This document shows positions 26,358-36,276 of a stretch of DNA of 64,000 bases, one piece after another. Source of the stretch: CAZAZQ01 sp964489705 (GTDB lineage Bacteria > Zixibacteria > MSB-5A5 > GN15 > FEB-12); assembly GCA_964489705.1 (NCBI GenBank), contig CAZAZQ010000012.1, positions 1-64,000 on the forward strand. The letters are read 5' to 3'. The notes beneath the pieces were generated by a model. That model was not told the origin of the DNA, ran no database searches, and worked only from the letters and a program-made list of their open reading frames with translations. Position 1 is the first letter of the stretch, and every line of letters begins with the position of its first letter. A program made the translations under genes and the position numbers.

Positions 26358-27602
26358 ATGTGGAAGGCAAGTATTGCGTATATCCGCCGGTTTGACCGGA
26401 GTTTGTGGATTCTTTCGCTGGGCTGGTTGATAAGCGCTTTAGGCTTTGCCGCCGCCATTCCTTTCATTGGAATTTACTTCCATGCCGAGTTCGGTTTATC
26501 CATGACCCAGATCGGTATTTTCTTCGGTGTTATGGCGGTGGTGCGCTCGGTCTTCCAGGCGGTAGGGGGCGAGATTTCCGACCGGATTGAAAGACGATGG
26601 CTGTTGATTTTTGCTCAATATACCCGCGCGTTTGTCTTTATTTTCTTGGCGGCTGCGATTTTCGGACACTGGGGATTTTGGTGGTGTGCGGTTTTCTTGA
26701 TGATAAATTCCGTTTTCGGAGCCGTCTTTCAACCGGTCGCCAATGCCATGGTCTCGGACATTTTACCCAAAGAGAAGCGGTTGGACGGTTACGCCATTAC
26801 TCGAACCGCGGGGAACTTGGGATGGGCGTTGGGACCGGCGGTCGGAGGATTCTTGGCGACTTCTTCGTACGCTCTTTTGTTTCTCATTGCTGCCGTGGTG
26901 ACGCTGCTTTCCGCCTTGACTTTCCATCTGTTTCTCCGGGTGCCCCAGACACATCGTCAGAATGATCGTTTCAAGTTTTCCGACATCATTGCAATCAAAG
27001 ATGACCATTACCTGGCGGTGCATGTAGGGTTGATTTTCCTTTTATATTTGGTGGTGGCGCAGTTGATTCTTCCTTTCTCGGTGTATACCGTCGAGATGGT
27101 GGGTATTTCGGAGACTCGTCTCGGCTATTTGTACAGTTTGAACGGATTTCTTGTCGCGGCGTTGCAAATTCCCATCACCCGCTTGCTTTCCAAGCGTTCC
27201 CTCACCGCTCAGCTGGCGGCGGGAGGCTTTCTGTACGCTGTCGGGTATAGCATGGTCGGCGTGCTGGTCGGATTTCATTACTTTATCGTTGCCATCACAA
27301 TCGTGACGATTGGAGAAATGTTCATGTCGCCGCCTTCGTTGACGTTGACCTCTCGTCTAGCGCCGGCGGGCAGAATCGGTCGCTATATGGGGATTCACGG
27401 TTTCTTCGTCGCGGCGGGATGGTCGTTTGGACCCCTGTATGGGGGCGTCATCCTTGACCATTTCGGCTACCATCATGCCCTTGCCTGGCTGATAATTTCG
27501 TCGTTGGCGTTGGTTTCATGTATCGGCTATGTGATTTTCGGGAGAAAACTCCCTCCGCGTTTCAACCGACAGGGGGACGGGATGGCTGCCGTCAGCGAAT
27601 GA
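26358..27602 (+). CDS. Major facilitator superfamily transporter
   Basis: A 414-aa protein with 12 predicted helices from the ATG at 26358; an upstream TTG at 26319 would add 13 residues. The MFS loop 2-3 signature appears in degenerate form as 'GGEISDRIERRWLL' near residue 76. Another family feature is 'RTAGNLGWALGPAVGGFLA' in the helix 5 region (motif C-like). It looks like an efflux-type MFS protein; the substrate is unknown. No strong ribosome-binding site is visible. The 3' end overlaps the convergent surface-protein gene by 11 bp. Confidence 0.88.
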   Translation: MWKASIAYIRRFDRSLWILSLGWLISALGFAAAIPFIGIYFHAEFGLSMTQIGIFFGVMAVVRSVFQAVGGEISDRIERRWLLIFAQYTRAFVFIFLAAAIFGHWGFWWCAVFLMINSVFGAVFQPVANAMVSDILPKEKRLDGYAITRTAGNLGWALGPAVGGFLATSSYALLFLIAAVVTLLSALTFHLFLRVPQTHRQNDRFKFSDIIAIKDDHYLAVHVGLIFLLYLVVAQLILPFSVYTVEMVGISETRLGYLYSLNGFLVAALQIPITRLLSKRSLTAQLAAGGFLYAVGYSMVGVLVGFHYFIVAITIVTIGEMFMSPPSLTLTSRLAPAGRIGRYMGIHGFFVAAGWSFGPLYGGVILDHFGYHHALAWLIISSLALVSCIGYVIFGRKLPPRFNRQGDGMAAVSE

Positions 27603-30159
27603 TGACAAACTTCCCGATTTGAGTGCGCTCGTCGGATTCCACCACGAAATAATAGAGACCGGAGACGACGCTTTGCGTGTTCCGCGAGATGAGGTTCCAT
27701 TCGTCGTGGGTGGCTTGCGGATCGTCCGGGCTTTTGTCGTGATGGATTTGTTTGACCAAATCACCGTCAAGTGTGTAAATGCTGATGGTGCAACGAGGGG
27801 GCAGGTTCCCGAAGTGAATCGCCCGCACCCGGTCGTCGGGACGCTCGATATCGGTACGTCCTTCAAAGCCCAACGCCCGATAGCCGGCGTCGATGCGATA
27901 CGGGTTGGGGTAAACATAGACGTCCAAGTGGTGCGTCTCAACGCTGTCTGCGGAAGCTTGGGGATAAGCCGCCACGGCATTGTTCGCCGGTTGAGTCTCC
28001 AGCGCGTGCAGTTCGGCGACCGGCGAGCCGAAATCAAAGCAGGTGACGGCAACGTAATAAGGCACGGTGGGAAGTAAGTCGTCAATAACGTATTCATACT
28101 CGTAATACTTAGGCAAGGGGATACCGTGCTCGGTGGTAATGTTTTCCGGTTGCCAGAGGTTAGGATTTGTTCCGGGATTCTTGGCGTCCGGGTACACTTT
28201 GTGAATACCGTCCTGCGAAAAGCTTGAGATATTGTAATCTTGCGGCTCAAAGTAATAGAGTGTGTTGTCGAAATGGTACGGGTTGTCTCGAGGGTAAAGC
28301 AACGGATCAAAATAGGGATCGTCAAACATCTTTCGCAAGGAGTCGAGAGTAAACGGGATTTCTTTGAGCACCCAGGAGTAGGTGCCGTCGCCGTTCAACT
28401 TGAGATGGTATCGGTTGTAATCTTCTTTATCGTAAGAAGCGAGAAGAGAAAAGCTGGTCGGTCGGTCGTCCCGTCCGAGATAGACTCGGTATCCTTCAAA
28501 GTCGGCGATATGGGAAAAGATATCCTTCGTGGTCTCCGAATAGAAACCGTTCCAGCGCACGATGAGTTTGCCGTACGACGGGATGACTTTTACTTTCGGT
28601 GCCGGAGGCGGCCCGGCGGCACGGAAATCCGGAATACCGTCGCCGCTGATGTAAACAGTGTCGGCTTTTTGCGTCAGGGAATCGACAATGACGCGAATTT
28701 CTCCGGCGTATCCGTCTCCATCGGTGTCAACGCCGGGATTGTCATATACCCAGGACGCCCAGATGGAATTTCGTGCCAGATTGGAAAAATCCAGCGAGCG
28801 GTAGTAGATTTCCGGATGGTACGGGTCGAACAAGTTTTGATAGTCCAGCGGATTTACGTGAAGGTTCTCTCCACCCACCCAGGCGAAAGAGACCGGCAGC
28901 TTCTGTCCCGGCGCTATGGTGAAAGGTCCGAACGACAGGAGATAGCGGGTGTCGAAGCCGGTAGCATAGGTGACCGCTTCGGGAGGCGGGGGGAGCCATC
29001 CTTCTTGGGTATGGTCAACCGCCGTAAACAGCAAGTCGTAGTCGAATTCTTCGTGTCTGAGGACATAGTATTTGTTCCGGTCTCCGGTTGGGGTTCCCAA
29101 ACGCGTACCGAAATTCCGGTACGGGTCGGTACGGGTGCCCTGCCTGCGAGGACCGAAATCTCGAGACGGGTCGCTATAGTTGATAATCCACCAGTTGTAG
29201 GAGTATTGTAGTTTCGTCGCCGGAGTCCGAACGACGCGAACACCGACCGCTCCCCGTGCCGAACGATAGTCCCATTGTCCGTTTTCATCCGGGTCACCGT
29301 CATTGTCGGCGGTATAGGCGATGTTGATGGTATCGACAAAGCCATGCCCTTCGGGAGCGGGGTGAGTACGGTAAAAGCCGACAATATCGTCATTCCATCC
29401 TTCGGGTCCCTGCCGGGTTTTGTGCCAGACGTCCCCGTCGACGTAAATTCCGATATAGACCTCTTTGAGTTCTTTGACGCCGATATTTTCGATTTGGTAG
29501 TCAAAGAGAATGAAGTCGTCGGCGTAGGAGTAGCTCCATGCCATCGATCGTTGGTGGACCTTGATATGAAGAGGTTTGTGCGGTCGATTGTCGTTTGGGT
29601 CCATGGAAACAAGGGCGGGGTTGGTAAAGGTGTCGGTGTAGGAACAAATGATGTCTTGTTCGGAATAGGCGTCCGGGGAATAAAAAGGGCTGTTGATGTC
29701 AATCGATTTGTACCGGAAATCCCCGAACGGTTTGATGTCGGGCCAAAATTCGGTGGTGCGGTACCAGTCCTCGTTGGCACAAGAAACCAGCGTATCCCTG
29801 CCGACGACCGCACCTATCCAGACGGCGGCAACCCACAAAAAGACCACATCACTGCCGCGGGGATAAATGCACGAGGGAATCGCCTCTCCCGTGAACGGGT
29901 CGGCGATGGTGTTTCCCAGCGTTCCGAACGTTCCATTATTGGCAATCGCTAGGAGGATATTCCCGCGGTTGTGCGAGGTGTATTCGACCACCGGCAATTG
30001 CTCCGACGCTTGAGGACGGGGGGTGACCTTCCTGTTAAGAAGAGCGATTTTCGGGTTGTCCGTTTGGCTGAGAGTAGGAATGCTTGCCAGTAAAAGTACA
30101 ACGGCTGCGGTGAGGATAGTTTTACCGCAGCCGTAATATGTCCGCATATGTATCGTCAT
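27592..30159 (-). CDS. Large exported surface protein with C-terminal secretion/anchor domain (paralog 1)
   Basis: An 855-aa exported protein from the ATG at 30159 (a GTG directly precedes it). The signal peptide is about residues 1-32. Middle regions hold 'GTFGTLG', 'AAVWIGAVVGRDTLVS' and calcium-loop-like acidic runs such as 'DNDGDPDENGQWD' and 'DTDGDGYAG'. The last 110 residues have 'VYPNPYRIDAGY', 'CTISIYTLDGDLVKQI' and 'VSGLYYFVVESD', a beta-sandwich of the FlgD-Ig / type IX (Por) sorting type. It is a more distant paralog of the next two upstream genes. Function beyond a surface location is unknown. The start lies 7 bp after the stop of the upstream paralog. Confidence 0.82.
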   Translation of the reverse strand: MTIHMRTYYGCGKTILTAAVVLLLASIPTLSQTDNPKIALLNRKVTPRPQASEQLPVVEYTSHNRGNILLAIANNGTFGTLGNTIADPFTGEAIPSCIYPRGSDVVFLWVAAVWIGAVVGRDTLVSCANEDWYRTTEFWPDIKPFGDFRYKSIDINSPFYSPDAYSEQDIICSYTDTFTNPALVSMDPNDNRPHKPLHIKVHQRSMAWSYSYADDFILFDYQIENIGVKELKEVYIGIYVDGDVWHKTRQGPEGWNDDIVGFYRTHPAPEGHGFVDTINIAYTADNDGDPDENGQWDYRSARGAVGVRVVRTPATKLQYSYNWWIINYSDPSRDFGPRRQGTRTDPYRNFGTRLGTPTGDRNKYYVLRHEEFDYDLLFTAVDHTQEGWLPPPPEAVTYATGFDTRYLLSFGPFTIAPGQKLPVSFAWVGGENLHVNPLDYQNLFDPYHPEIYYRSLDFSNLARNSIWASWVYDNPGVDTDGDGYAGEIRVIVDSLTQKADTVYISGDGIPDFRAAGPPPAPKVKVIPSYGKLIVRWNGFYSETTKDIFSHIADFEGYRVYLGRDDRPTSFSLLASYDKEDYNRYHLKLNGDGTYSWVLKEIPFTLDSLRKMFDDPYFDPLLYPRDNPYHFDNTLYYFEPQDYNISSFSQDGIHKVYPDAKNPGTNPNLWQPENITTEHGIPLPKYYEYEYVIDDLLPTVPYYVAVTCFDFGSPVAELHALETQPANNAVAAYPQASADSVETHHLDVYVYPNPYRIDAGYRALGFEGRTDIERPDDRVRAIHFGNLPPRCTISIYTLDGDLVKQIHHDKSPDDPQATHDEWNLISRNTQSVVSGLYYFVVESDERTQIGKFVIIR

Positions 30160-30789
30160 CACTGGACTACATAATAATAACCAACTTGCCTATCTGTGTC
30201 TCCCCATCCTCAGACTCAACCGTCCAATAGTACAACCCCGAAACCACCAACTGCGTGTTCCGCGTAATCAAATTCCACGTCTCATGCGACGCATTCGGAT
30301 CCGACGGCGCATAGTTGTGCTCAATCTCTCGAACCAAATCCCCGTCCAACGTGAATATCCGAATCGTACACTTCGGCGGCAAGTTGGCAAAGTGAATCGC
30401 CCGCACCCGGTCGTCCGGCCGATCCAACTCCGTCCGCCCCTCATATCCCAACGAACGGTACCCGGCGTCTATCCGATACGGGTTCGGATACACAATCACT
30501 TTCAAGTCCTTCTGTGCCACTTCATCCGCCGAACTCAAGGGATATGCACTCTTGGCACCCACCGTTACCGAGCTCTCTAACGACGGCAGACCCGAAGACG
30601 GAGACCCAAAGTCAAACGCCGTCACATTCACCCAGTACGGCACCGTCGGCAGCAAGTCCTCGATGACAAACTCATACTCGAAGTATTTTAGGTAGCCGTC
30701 TTCAGTCAGTTCTTCCGGACGAGCCGAGTCAGGATTCAAGGTAGAGGGGAAGGGCTGATCGGGGAAGCGCTTGCGGATGCCGTGGGGCA
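30098..30789. repeat. Copy A of a perfectly identical 692-bp direct repeat
   Basis: Identical by reading to 33287-33978. It covers the last ~620 bp of paralog 2, its stop, the gap, and the first ~62 bp of paralog 1. The right edge coincides with the N run and with the point where the two copies diverge (ACCCC versus GCCCC). Confidence 0.9.
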
Positions 30790-33012
30790 NNNNNNNNNNN
30801 NNNNNNNNNNNNNNNNNNNNNNNNNNNNNNNNNNNNNNNNNNNNNNNNNNNNNNNNNNNNNNNNNNNNNNNNNNNNNNNNNNNNNNNNNTTCAAGGTAGA
30901 GGGGAAGGGCTGATCGGGGAAGCGCTTGCGGATGCCGTGGGGCAACCCCAGCTCAGATTGGTTGTAGTCCTGCATGGTGAAGTAGAACAAGGAATCTCCC
31001 CAAGGTCCGGAATGGACGTAGGGAGAAGAGATAGTGTACACCAGGGGATCAAAGAAAGGATCGTTACACGAATCGCCATACAAACACCGCAGCTCATCGA
31101 GTGAGAAGGGATTGTCGTTTAGCGCCCACCTGTTTCTGGTCGTGTCATAGACGTATTTGTTGTAGTCTTCCAGGTCGTAGGAGGCGACGACGCTGTAGCT
31201 GGTAGCGCGTTCGTCACGAGCGAGGTAAATACGGTATCCTTCAAAGTCGACATCGCCGGAGAAGACGTCACGGGTCGTCTCGGAGCGTTGACCGTTGAAA
31301 CGGACATGAATAGCGCCTTGCCGAGGGGTAATCCAGAAAGTCGGCGCCGGTGGCGGAGAAGCGCCGCGGAAGTCCGGCACGCCGTCACCTTCGTACCAAA
31401 TGGTGTCGGCAAGGAGGGTATCAACGTTGTATGAGGTATCGATTGTCGTATCAATATGGTCAATGAGCGTGTCGTTAATCCACACGGTATCGAAGAAGGA
31501 GTCGATAACCATTTCCATTGTGGAGTCTCTTATGAAAATATGATTTTTCCCGGCAAAGCCGTCTTCGTCGGTGTCAACACCGGGGTTGTCATATATCCAG
31601 GACGCCCAGACAGCGTTTTTGGTCAAGTCTTCAAAGTTGAGATTGCTGTAAAAAACATCCGGATGGTACGGGAGGTTGCTGATATTTGCTTCGTCGGTAT
31701 GGAAATTTTCCCCGGCAACGTAGGCAAAGGAGAGGGGAAGAGTTTGCCCCGGGTCAATGGTGAACGGTCCGAAAGAAAGCAAGTATCGAGTGTCATAACC
31801 ATCTGCAATGTTGGCAATATCACCTTCCGTTAAACCACCCGCGCCGGGATAGAGCCAATCGGACGAGGGGTCGTCCGGAATAGTTGCGGTGAAAGCTTGA
31901 TCGTAATCGAACTCCTTATTGCGGAGAACATAATACTTGTTGGCGTCACCTTCAGGGGTTCCCAAAGCACTGGTACCGAAGTCTCTGAAGGGTTCTTTCC
32001 AACGACCGCGGTAGGGTTTCTCCCGAGGGCCGAAGTCGAGACTTGGGTTACCGTTGCTGACCCACCAGTTAAAGGAAACGTCAAGTTTGGTGGCTGGGGT
32101 TCGAACGACCCGCATTCCCGTCACATGAGGGACAGGGGCTTCGGTCGGGTTTCCGGCTTTGTCGAGGTCACCGTCGTTGTCGGCAATCCAGGCGATGTTG
32201 GTGGTAATGTCGAACGTGTACCCTTTGTAGGTAAACGGTCGCATCTCAAGAAAACCGCAAATATCGTCGTCAAACCCGCCAGAACTTCCCGTAAAATGAA
32301 CATCCGCATCTACGTACAGTCCCATGTAAACACTATCGAGGGTCTGGGTACCGATGTTTTTGATTTTGTAGTCAAACAAGACGAAGTCTTCCGCATACTC
32401 GTATGACCAAGCGAAAGAATTCTGCGTAATACCAATGTAAAGGGGAACATGTCGAGGGTTGAACAAATCGCTGGGAACAAGATCAGGAAAAGTATCGGTA
32501 TACGTGAAAATATAATCTTCTTCCGAGATGGCATCTTCATATTCCGGCTTGGAGGGATCGATAATGGAACGTTTTTTGAACACCGCCGTGTATTTGTCAT
32601 CCGGGAACATTTCATAGTTGGAGGGTTGCCACCCATCGGCGCCGACTGAGACCAGCGTATCTCTTCCTTTTACCGCTCCAATCCAAAAAGCCCCGGCAAA
32701 GAGATAGGTTGTCCGTGAACCTTTCGGATATTCGCATGAGGGGACGTACTGTCCCGTAAAACAATCGGAAGAGGCAAAGGCATAACCGGTTCCCAAGGTT
32801 CCGTTATTGTTCACCGCTAACATAATTTTTCCAACCCGGTGAGCGGCAATACAATGGAAGGGGGTAATCGTAGCAGCGTAATTGTTATTGATGTCTTTTT
32901 CATTGTCGACAAGCTTGGTTCGTCCAAAGGGAGAGGAAGTGAAAATAAGAAAAACAAAGAACGCCATGGGAATCGTTAAAAAACTTCTTTTTCGCATAGT
33001 CCTTACACTCAT
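30167..33012 (-). CDS. Large exported surface protein (paralog 2), split by a spurious assembly gap
   Basis: The gene is interrupted by 100 N bases (30790-30889). The 55 bases before the run (30735-30789) are repeated exactly after it (30890-30944). Removing the Ns and one 55-mer gives an unbroken 896-aa frame, close to the 901 aa of paralog 3. The N terminus 'MRKRSFLTIPMAFFVFLIF' (ATG at 32997; another at 33012) is a signal peptide. The core has 'AGAFWIGAVKGRDTLVSVG' and acidic loops 'DNDGDLDKAGN' and 'DTDEDGFAG'. The C-terminal ~200 residues are identical to those of paralog 3 and end in the 'GLYYWTVESEDGETQIGK' anchor-type domain. Confidence 0.82.
30790..30889. other. Assembly gap (100 N) between overlapping contig ends
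   Basis: Exactly 100 N bases flanked by identical 55-mers, which looks like a default scaffold gap joined to a k=55 assembly graph edge. No sequence is likely to be missing; the true locus is probably 155 bp shorter. Confidence 0.9.
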
Positions 33013-33286
33013 TCTTGTATTATTTTCCTATTGACGTACAAAGCCTTCCATCTATTTACTTGGCTTTGGCCGTTTTATTTTGCAGGTGAAATTACAATAA
33101 AATGTTTTTATATGCAAGGATTTTAGCGAAAAAAGAAAAGCGGGATGCGGAGCATGAATGGCACAGCATAACTTGTTGACATCCTTAATGTTGAGATGGA
33201 AAGCGGTTTACCTCTCGAGTTATAGTGTCCCAAGATAAAGAACTTGTTCTTTAGCTCGGAAGGGAAGAAGGATTGATGTTCATACG
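33013..33286. other. Intergenic region upstream of paralog 2
   Basis: AT-rich sequence with no acceptable gene. On the minus strand it should carry the promoter of paralog 2; 'TAATAC' about 20 bp upstream of the start is a possible -10. Nothing else is recognised. Confidence 0.35.
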
Positions 33287-33352
33287 ACAACGGCTGCGGT
33301 GAGGATAGTTTTACCGCAGCCGTAATATGTCCGCATATGTATCGTCATCACT
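33287..33352 (-). pseudogene. Orphan 5' fragment of the paralog 1 gene
   Basis: On the minus strand this 66-bp piece repeats the start of the paralog 1 gene exactly (through 'TAAVV' of its signal peptide) and then runs into a stop after 22 codons. It lies just after the stop of paralog 3, in the same relation that the complete gene has to paralog 2. It is the end of the 692-bp repeat and appears to be a by-product of duplication or conversion. Confidence 0.8.
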
Positions 33353-33978
33353 GGACTACATAATAATAACCAACTTGCCTATCTGTGTCTCCCCATCCTC
33401 AGACTCAACCGTCCAATAGTACAACCCCGAAACCACCAACTGCGTGTTCCGCGTAATCAAATTCCACGTCTCATGCGACGCATTCGGATCCGACGGCGCA
33501 TAGTTGTGCTCAATCTCTCGAACCAAATCCCCGTCCAACGTGAATATCCGAATCGTACACTTCGGCGGCAAGTTGGCAAAGTGAATCGCCCGCACCCGGT
33601 CGTCCGGCCGATCCAACTCCGTCCGCCCCTCATATCCCAACGAACGGTACCCGGCGTCTATCCGATACGGGTTCGGATACACAATCACTTTCAAGTCCTT
33701 CTGTGCCACTTCATCCGCCGAACTCAAGGGATATGCACTCTTGGCACCCACCGTTACCGAGCTCTCTAACGACGGCAGACCCGAAGACGGAGACCCAAAG
33801 TCAAACGCCGTCACATTCACCCAGTACGGCACCGTCGGCAGCAAGTCCTCGATGACAAACTCATACTCGAAGTATTTTAGGTAGCCGTCTTCAGTCAGTT
33901 CTTCCGGACGAGCCGAGTCAGGATTCAAGGTAGAGGGGAAGGGCTGATCGGGGAAGCGCTTGCGGATGCCGTGGGGCA
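33287..33978. repeat. Copy B of the identical 692-bp direct repeat
   Basis: Identical to 30098-30789; it covers the 3' part of paralog 3 and the orphan gene start. Shorter perfect blocks also occur upstream: 31406-31641 equals 34440-34675 (236 bp) and 32513-32613 equals 35553-35653 (101 bp), separated by diverged stretches. Confidence 0.9.
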
Positions 33979-36061
33979 GCCCCAGCTCTGATTGATTGTA
34001 GTCCTGCATGGTGAAGTAGAACAGGGAATCTCCCCAGGGTCCGGAATGGACGTAGGGAGAGGAGATAGTGTACACCAGGGGATCGAAAAAGGGATCTTTA
34101 CATGAATCACCGTAGAGGCAGCGTAATTGTTCCAGAGAAAAAGGATTATCGTTCAATACCCACTCGTTCCTCGTGGTGTCATAGACGTATTTGTTATAGT
34201 CTTCCAGGTCGTAGGAGGCGACGACACTGTAGCTGGTAGCGCGTTCGTCACGAGCGAGGTAAATACGATATCCTTCAAAGTCGATATCGCCGGAGAAGAC
34301 GTCGCGGGTTGTCTCTGAACGCTGACCGTTGAATCGGACGTGCAGAGCTCCCACGGTCGGCGTAATCCAGAAAGTCGGCGCCGGTGGCGGAGAAGCGCCG
34401 CGGAAATCCGGCACGCCGTCACCTTCGTACCAGATGGTATCGGCAAGGAGGGTATCAACGTTGTATGAGGTATCGATTGTCGTATCAATATGGTCAATGA
34501 GCGTGTCGTTAATCCACACGGTATCGAAGAAGGAGTCGATAACCATTTCCATTGTGGAGTCTCTTATGAAAATATGATTTTTCCCGGCAAAGCCGTCTTC
34601 GTCGGTGTCAACACCGGGGTTGTCATATATCCAGGACGCCCAGACAGCGTTTTTGGTCAAGTCTTCAAAGTTGAGGTTGGAATAAAAGATTTCAGGATGG
34701 TGAGGGAGATTATTTAGGTTATTTTCGTCGGTATGGAAGTTTTCCCCGGCGACATAGGCAAAAGAGACAGGAAGGGTTTGCCCGGGATCGATGGTGAATG
34801 GTCCGAAGGAAAGCAAGTATCGGGTATCATATCCCCGAGTAATACTGTCAATTCTTGCTTCGGTTAAGCCTCCAACGGCGGGATAGAGCCAATCAGACGC
34901 CGGGTCATCCGGGATAGATGACGTAAAAACTTGATCGTAATCAAATTCTTTGTTGCGGAGAACATAATATTTATTTGCATCTCCTTCAGGAGTACCTAAA
35001 CCGCCGGTACCAAAATCACGGTAAGGTTCTTTCCAACGACCCCGGTATGGCTTTTCCCGAGGCCCGAAATCGAGAGAAGGATCCCCGTTACTAACCCACC
35101 AGTTGAAAGAAACGTCCAGCCGGGTAGCGGGAGTTCGAACAATCCGCATACCTGTCACATGAGGAACCGGCCCGCTTTGTGGGTCGTTTACTTTGTCGAG
35201 GTCACCGTCGTTGTCGGCAATCCAGGCGATGTTGGTGGTGATGTCAAATGTATATCCCTTATAAGTAAACGGTCGCTTCTCAAGGAAGCCGCAGATATCG
35301 TCATCGAACCCGCCTGCACAAGGAATAGGACCGAAGCAGACATCAGCGTCAACGTACAGTCCCATGTAAACGCTATCCAGCGTTCTGGTGCCGATATTTT
35401 TTATTTTGTAATCGAACAACACGAAATCTTCCGCATATTCGTACGACCAAGAAAAAGAGCTCTGCGTCACTCCAATATAGAGGGGAATATGCACAGGATT
35501 GTAGAGGTTGCTTGCCACCAACTCCGGGAAGGTATCGGTATACGTGAAAATGTAATCTTCTTCCGAGATGGCATCTTCATATTCCGGCTTGGAGGGATCG
35601 ATAATGGAACGTTTTTTGAACACCGCCGTGTATTTGTCATCCGGGAACATTTCCCTGATGTACTGCCACCCGTCGGCGCCGACCGTTACTAATGTGTCTC
35701 TTCCTACTACCGCACCAATCCAGAACGCTCCGGCAAAAAGGTAACTGGTGTTGGAGCGTTTGGGGTATTCGCACGAGCGAACCGTCTCGCCGGTGAAACA
35801 ATCAGCAGTGGAAACGGCAAAACCGGTTCCGAACGTACCGTTGTTGTTGACGGCTAAGACGATTTTCCCCACTCGATGTGCCGCAATACAGTGATAGGGG
35901 ATAATAGCGGAAGCAAGATTCTGATTCAATTCCTTTTCATTACCGATTAATTTGGCGCGTCCATACGTGCTCACGGCGGCTGCGGCAATTATCAGGCAGA
36001 CCACCACCGCTGTTTTCAACATCTTTTCTAACATCGTTATTCCCACTTCATGAGCGTTCAC
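33356..36061 (-). CDS. Large exported surface protein (paralog 3)
   Basis: A 901-aa exported protein and the most complete member of the family here. Start is GTG at 36061 or ATG at 36034 ('MLEKMLKTAVVVCLIIAAAA'); both keep the signal peptide. A conserved N-terminal block ('GKIVLAVNNNGTFGTGF', 'AGAFWIGAVVGRDTLVTVG') is followed by mixed beta-rich sequence, acidic calcium-type loops, a threonine/aspartate-rich linker ('DHIDTTIDTSYNVDTLLAD'), a region resembling fibronectin type III, and the C-terminal Por-like domain. It is mosaic relative to paralog 2, with identical blocks between regions of clear divergence. Confidence 0.82.
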   Translation of the reverse strand: MNAHEVGITMLEKMLKTAVVVCLIIAAAAVSTYGRAKLIGNEKELNQNLASAIIPYHCIAAHRVGKIVLAVNNNGTFGTGFAVSTADCFTGETVRSCEYPKRSNTSYLFAGAFWIGAVVGRDTLVTVGADGWQYIREMFPDDKYTAVFKKRSIIDPSKPEYEDAISEEDYIFTYTDTFPELVASNLYNPVHIPLYIGVTQSSFSWSYEYAEDFVLFDYKIKNIGTRTLDSVYMGLYVDADVCFGPIPCAGGFDDDICGFLEKRPFTYKGYTFDITTNIAWIADNDGDLDKVNDPQSGPVPHVTGMRIVRTPATRLDVSFNWWVSNGDPSLDFGPREKPYRGRWKEPYRDFGTGGLGTPEGDANKYYVLRNKEFDYDQVFTSSIPDDPASDWLYPAVGGLTEARIDSITRGYDTRYLLSFGPFTIDPGQTLPVSFAYVAGENFHTDENNLNNLPHHPEIFYSNLNFEDLTKNAVWASWIYDNPGVDTDEDGFAGKNHIFIRDSTMEMVIDSFFDTVWINDTLIDHIDTTIDTSYNVDTLLADTIWYEGDGVPDFRGASPPPAPTFWITPTVGALHVRFNGQRSETTRDVFSGDIDFEGYRIYLARDERATSYSVVASYDLEDYNKYVYDTTRNEWVLNDNPFSLEQLRCLYGDSCKDPFFDPLVYTISSPYVHSGPWGDSLFYFTMQDYNQSELGLPHGIRKRFPDQPFPSTLNPDSARPEELTEDGYLKYFEYEFVIEDLLPTVPYWVNVTAFDFGSPSSGLPSLESSVTVGAKSAYPLSSADEVAQKDLKVIVYPNPYRIDAGYRSLGYEGRTELDRPDDRVRAIHFANLPPKCTIRIFTLDGDLVREIEHNYAPSDPNASHETWNLITRNTQLVVSGLYYWTVESEDGETQIGKLVIIM

Positions 36062-36224
36062 ATCATTTCTTCGTTACTGACGTTTATGTCTGCTCGATTA
36101 TTTAACGAGCCAGTCAATTATGAATGAGAAATTCTACAATATTTTTAGTGAAATCACAAGAATTTTTAGGGGAATTTTGAAAGCCGTCTCACCCCTCTTC
36201 TATTTGAGAAGCTCCGGGCAAACG

Positions 36225-36260
36225 AAAAAGCAGGTCGGGAAAAGCCCAACCTGCTTTTTT
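36225..36260. terminator. Bidirectional terminator after the subtilase gene
   Basis: AAAAAGCAGGTCGGG, a short loop AAAAG, then CCCAACCTGCTTTTTT form a long stem with one C/A mismatch. A-runs and T-runs on either side make it usable in both directions. It ends 17 bp before the subtilase stop codon on the minus strand. Confidence 0.8.
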
Positions 36261-36276
36261 ATAAGGCACTTTATTG

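Noticed and set aside
30736..30900. Short C-terminal peptide read through the N run
   Set aside because: It is an artefact of the gap and the repeated 55-mer; the real frame continues to 30167.
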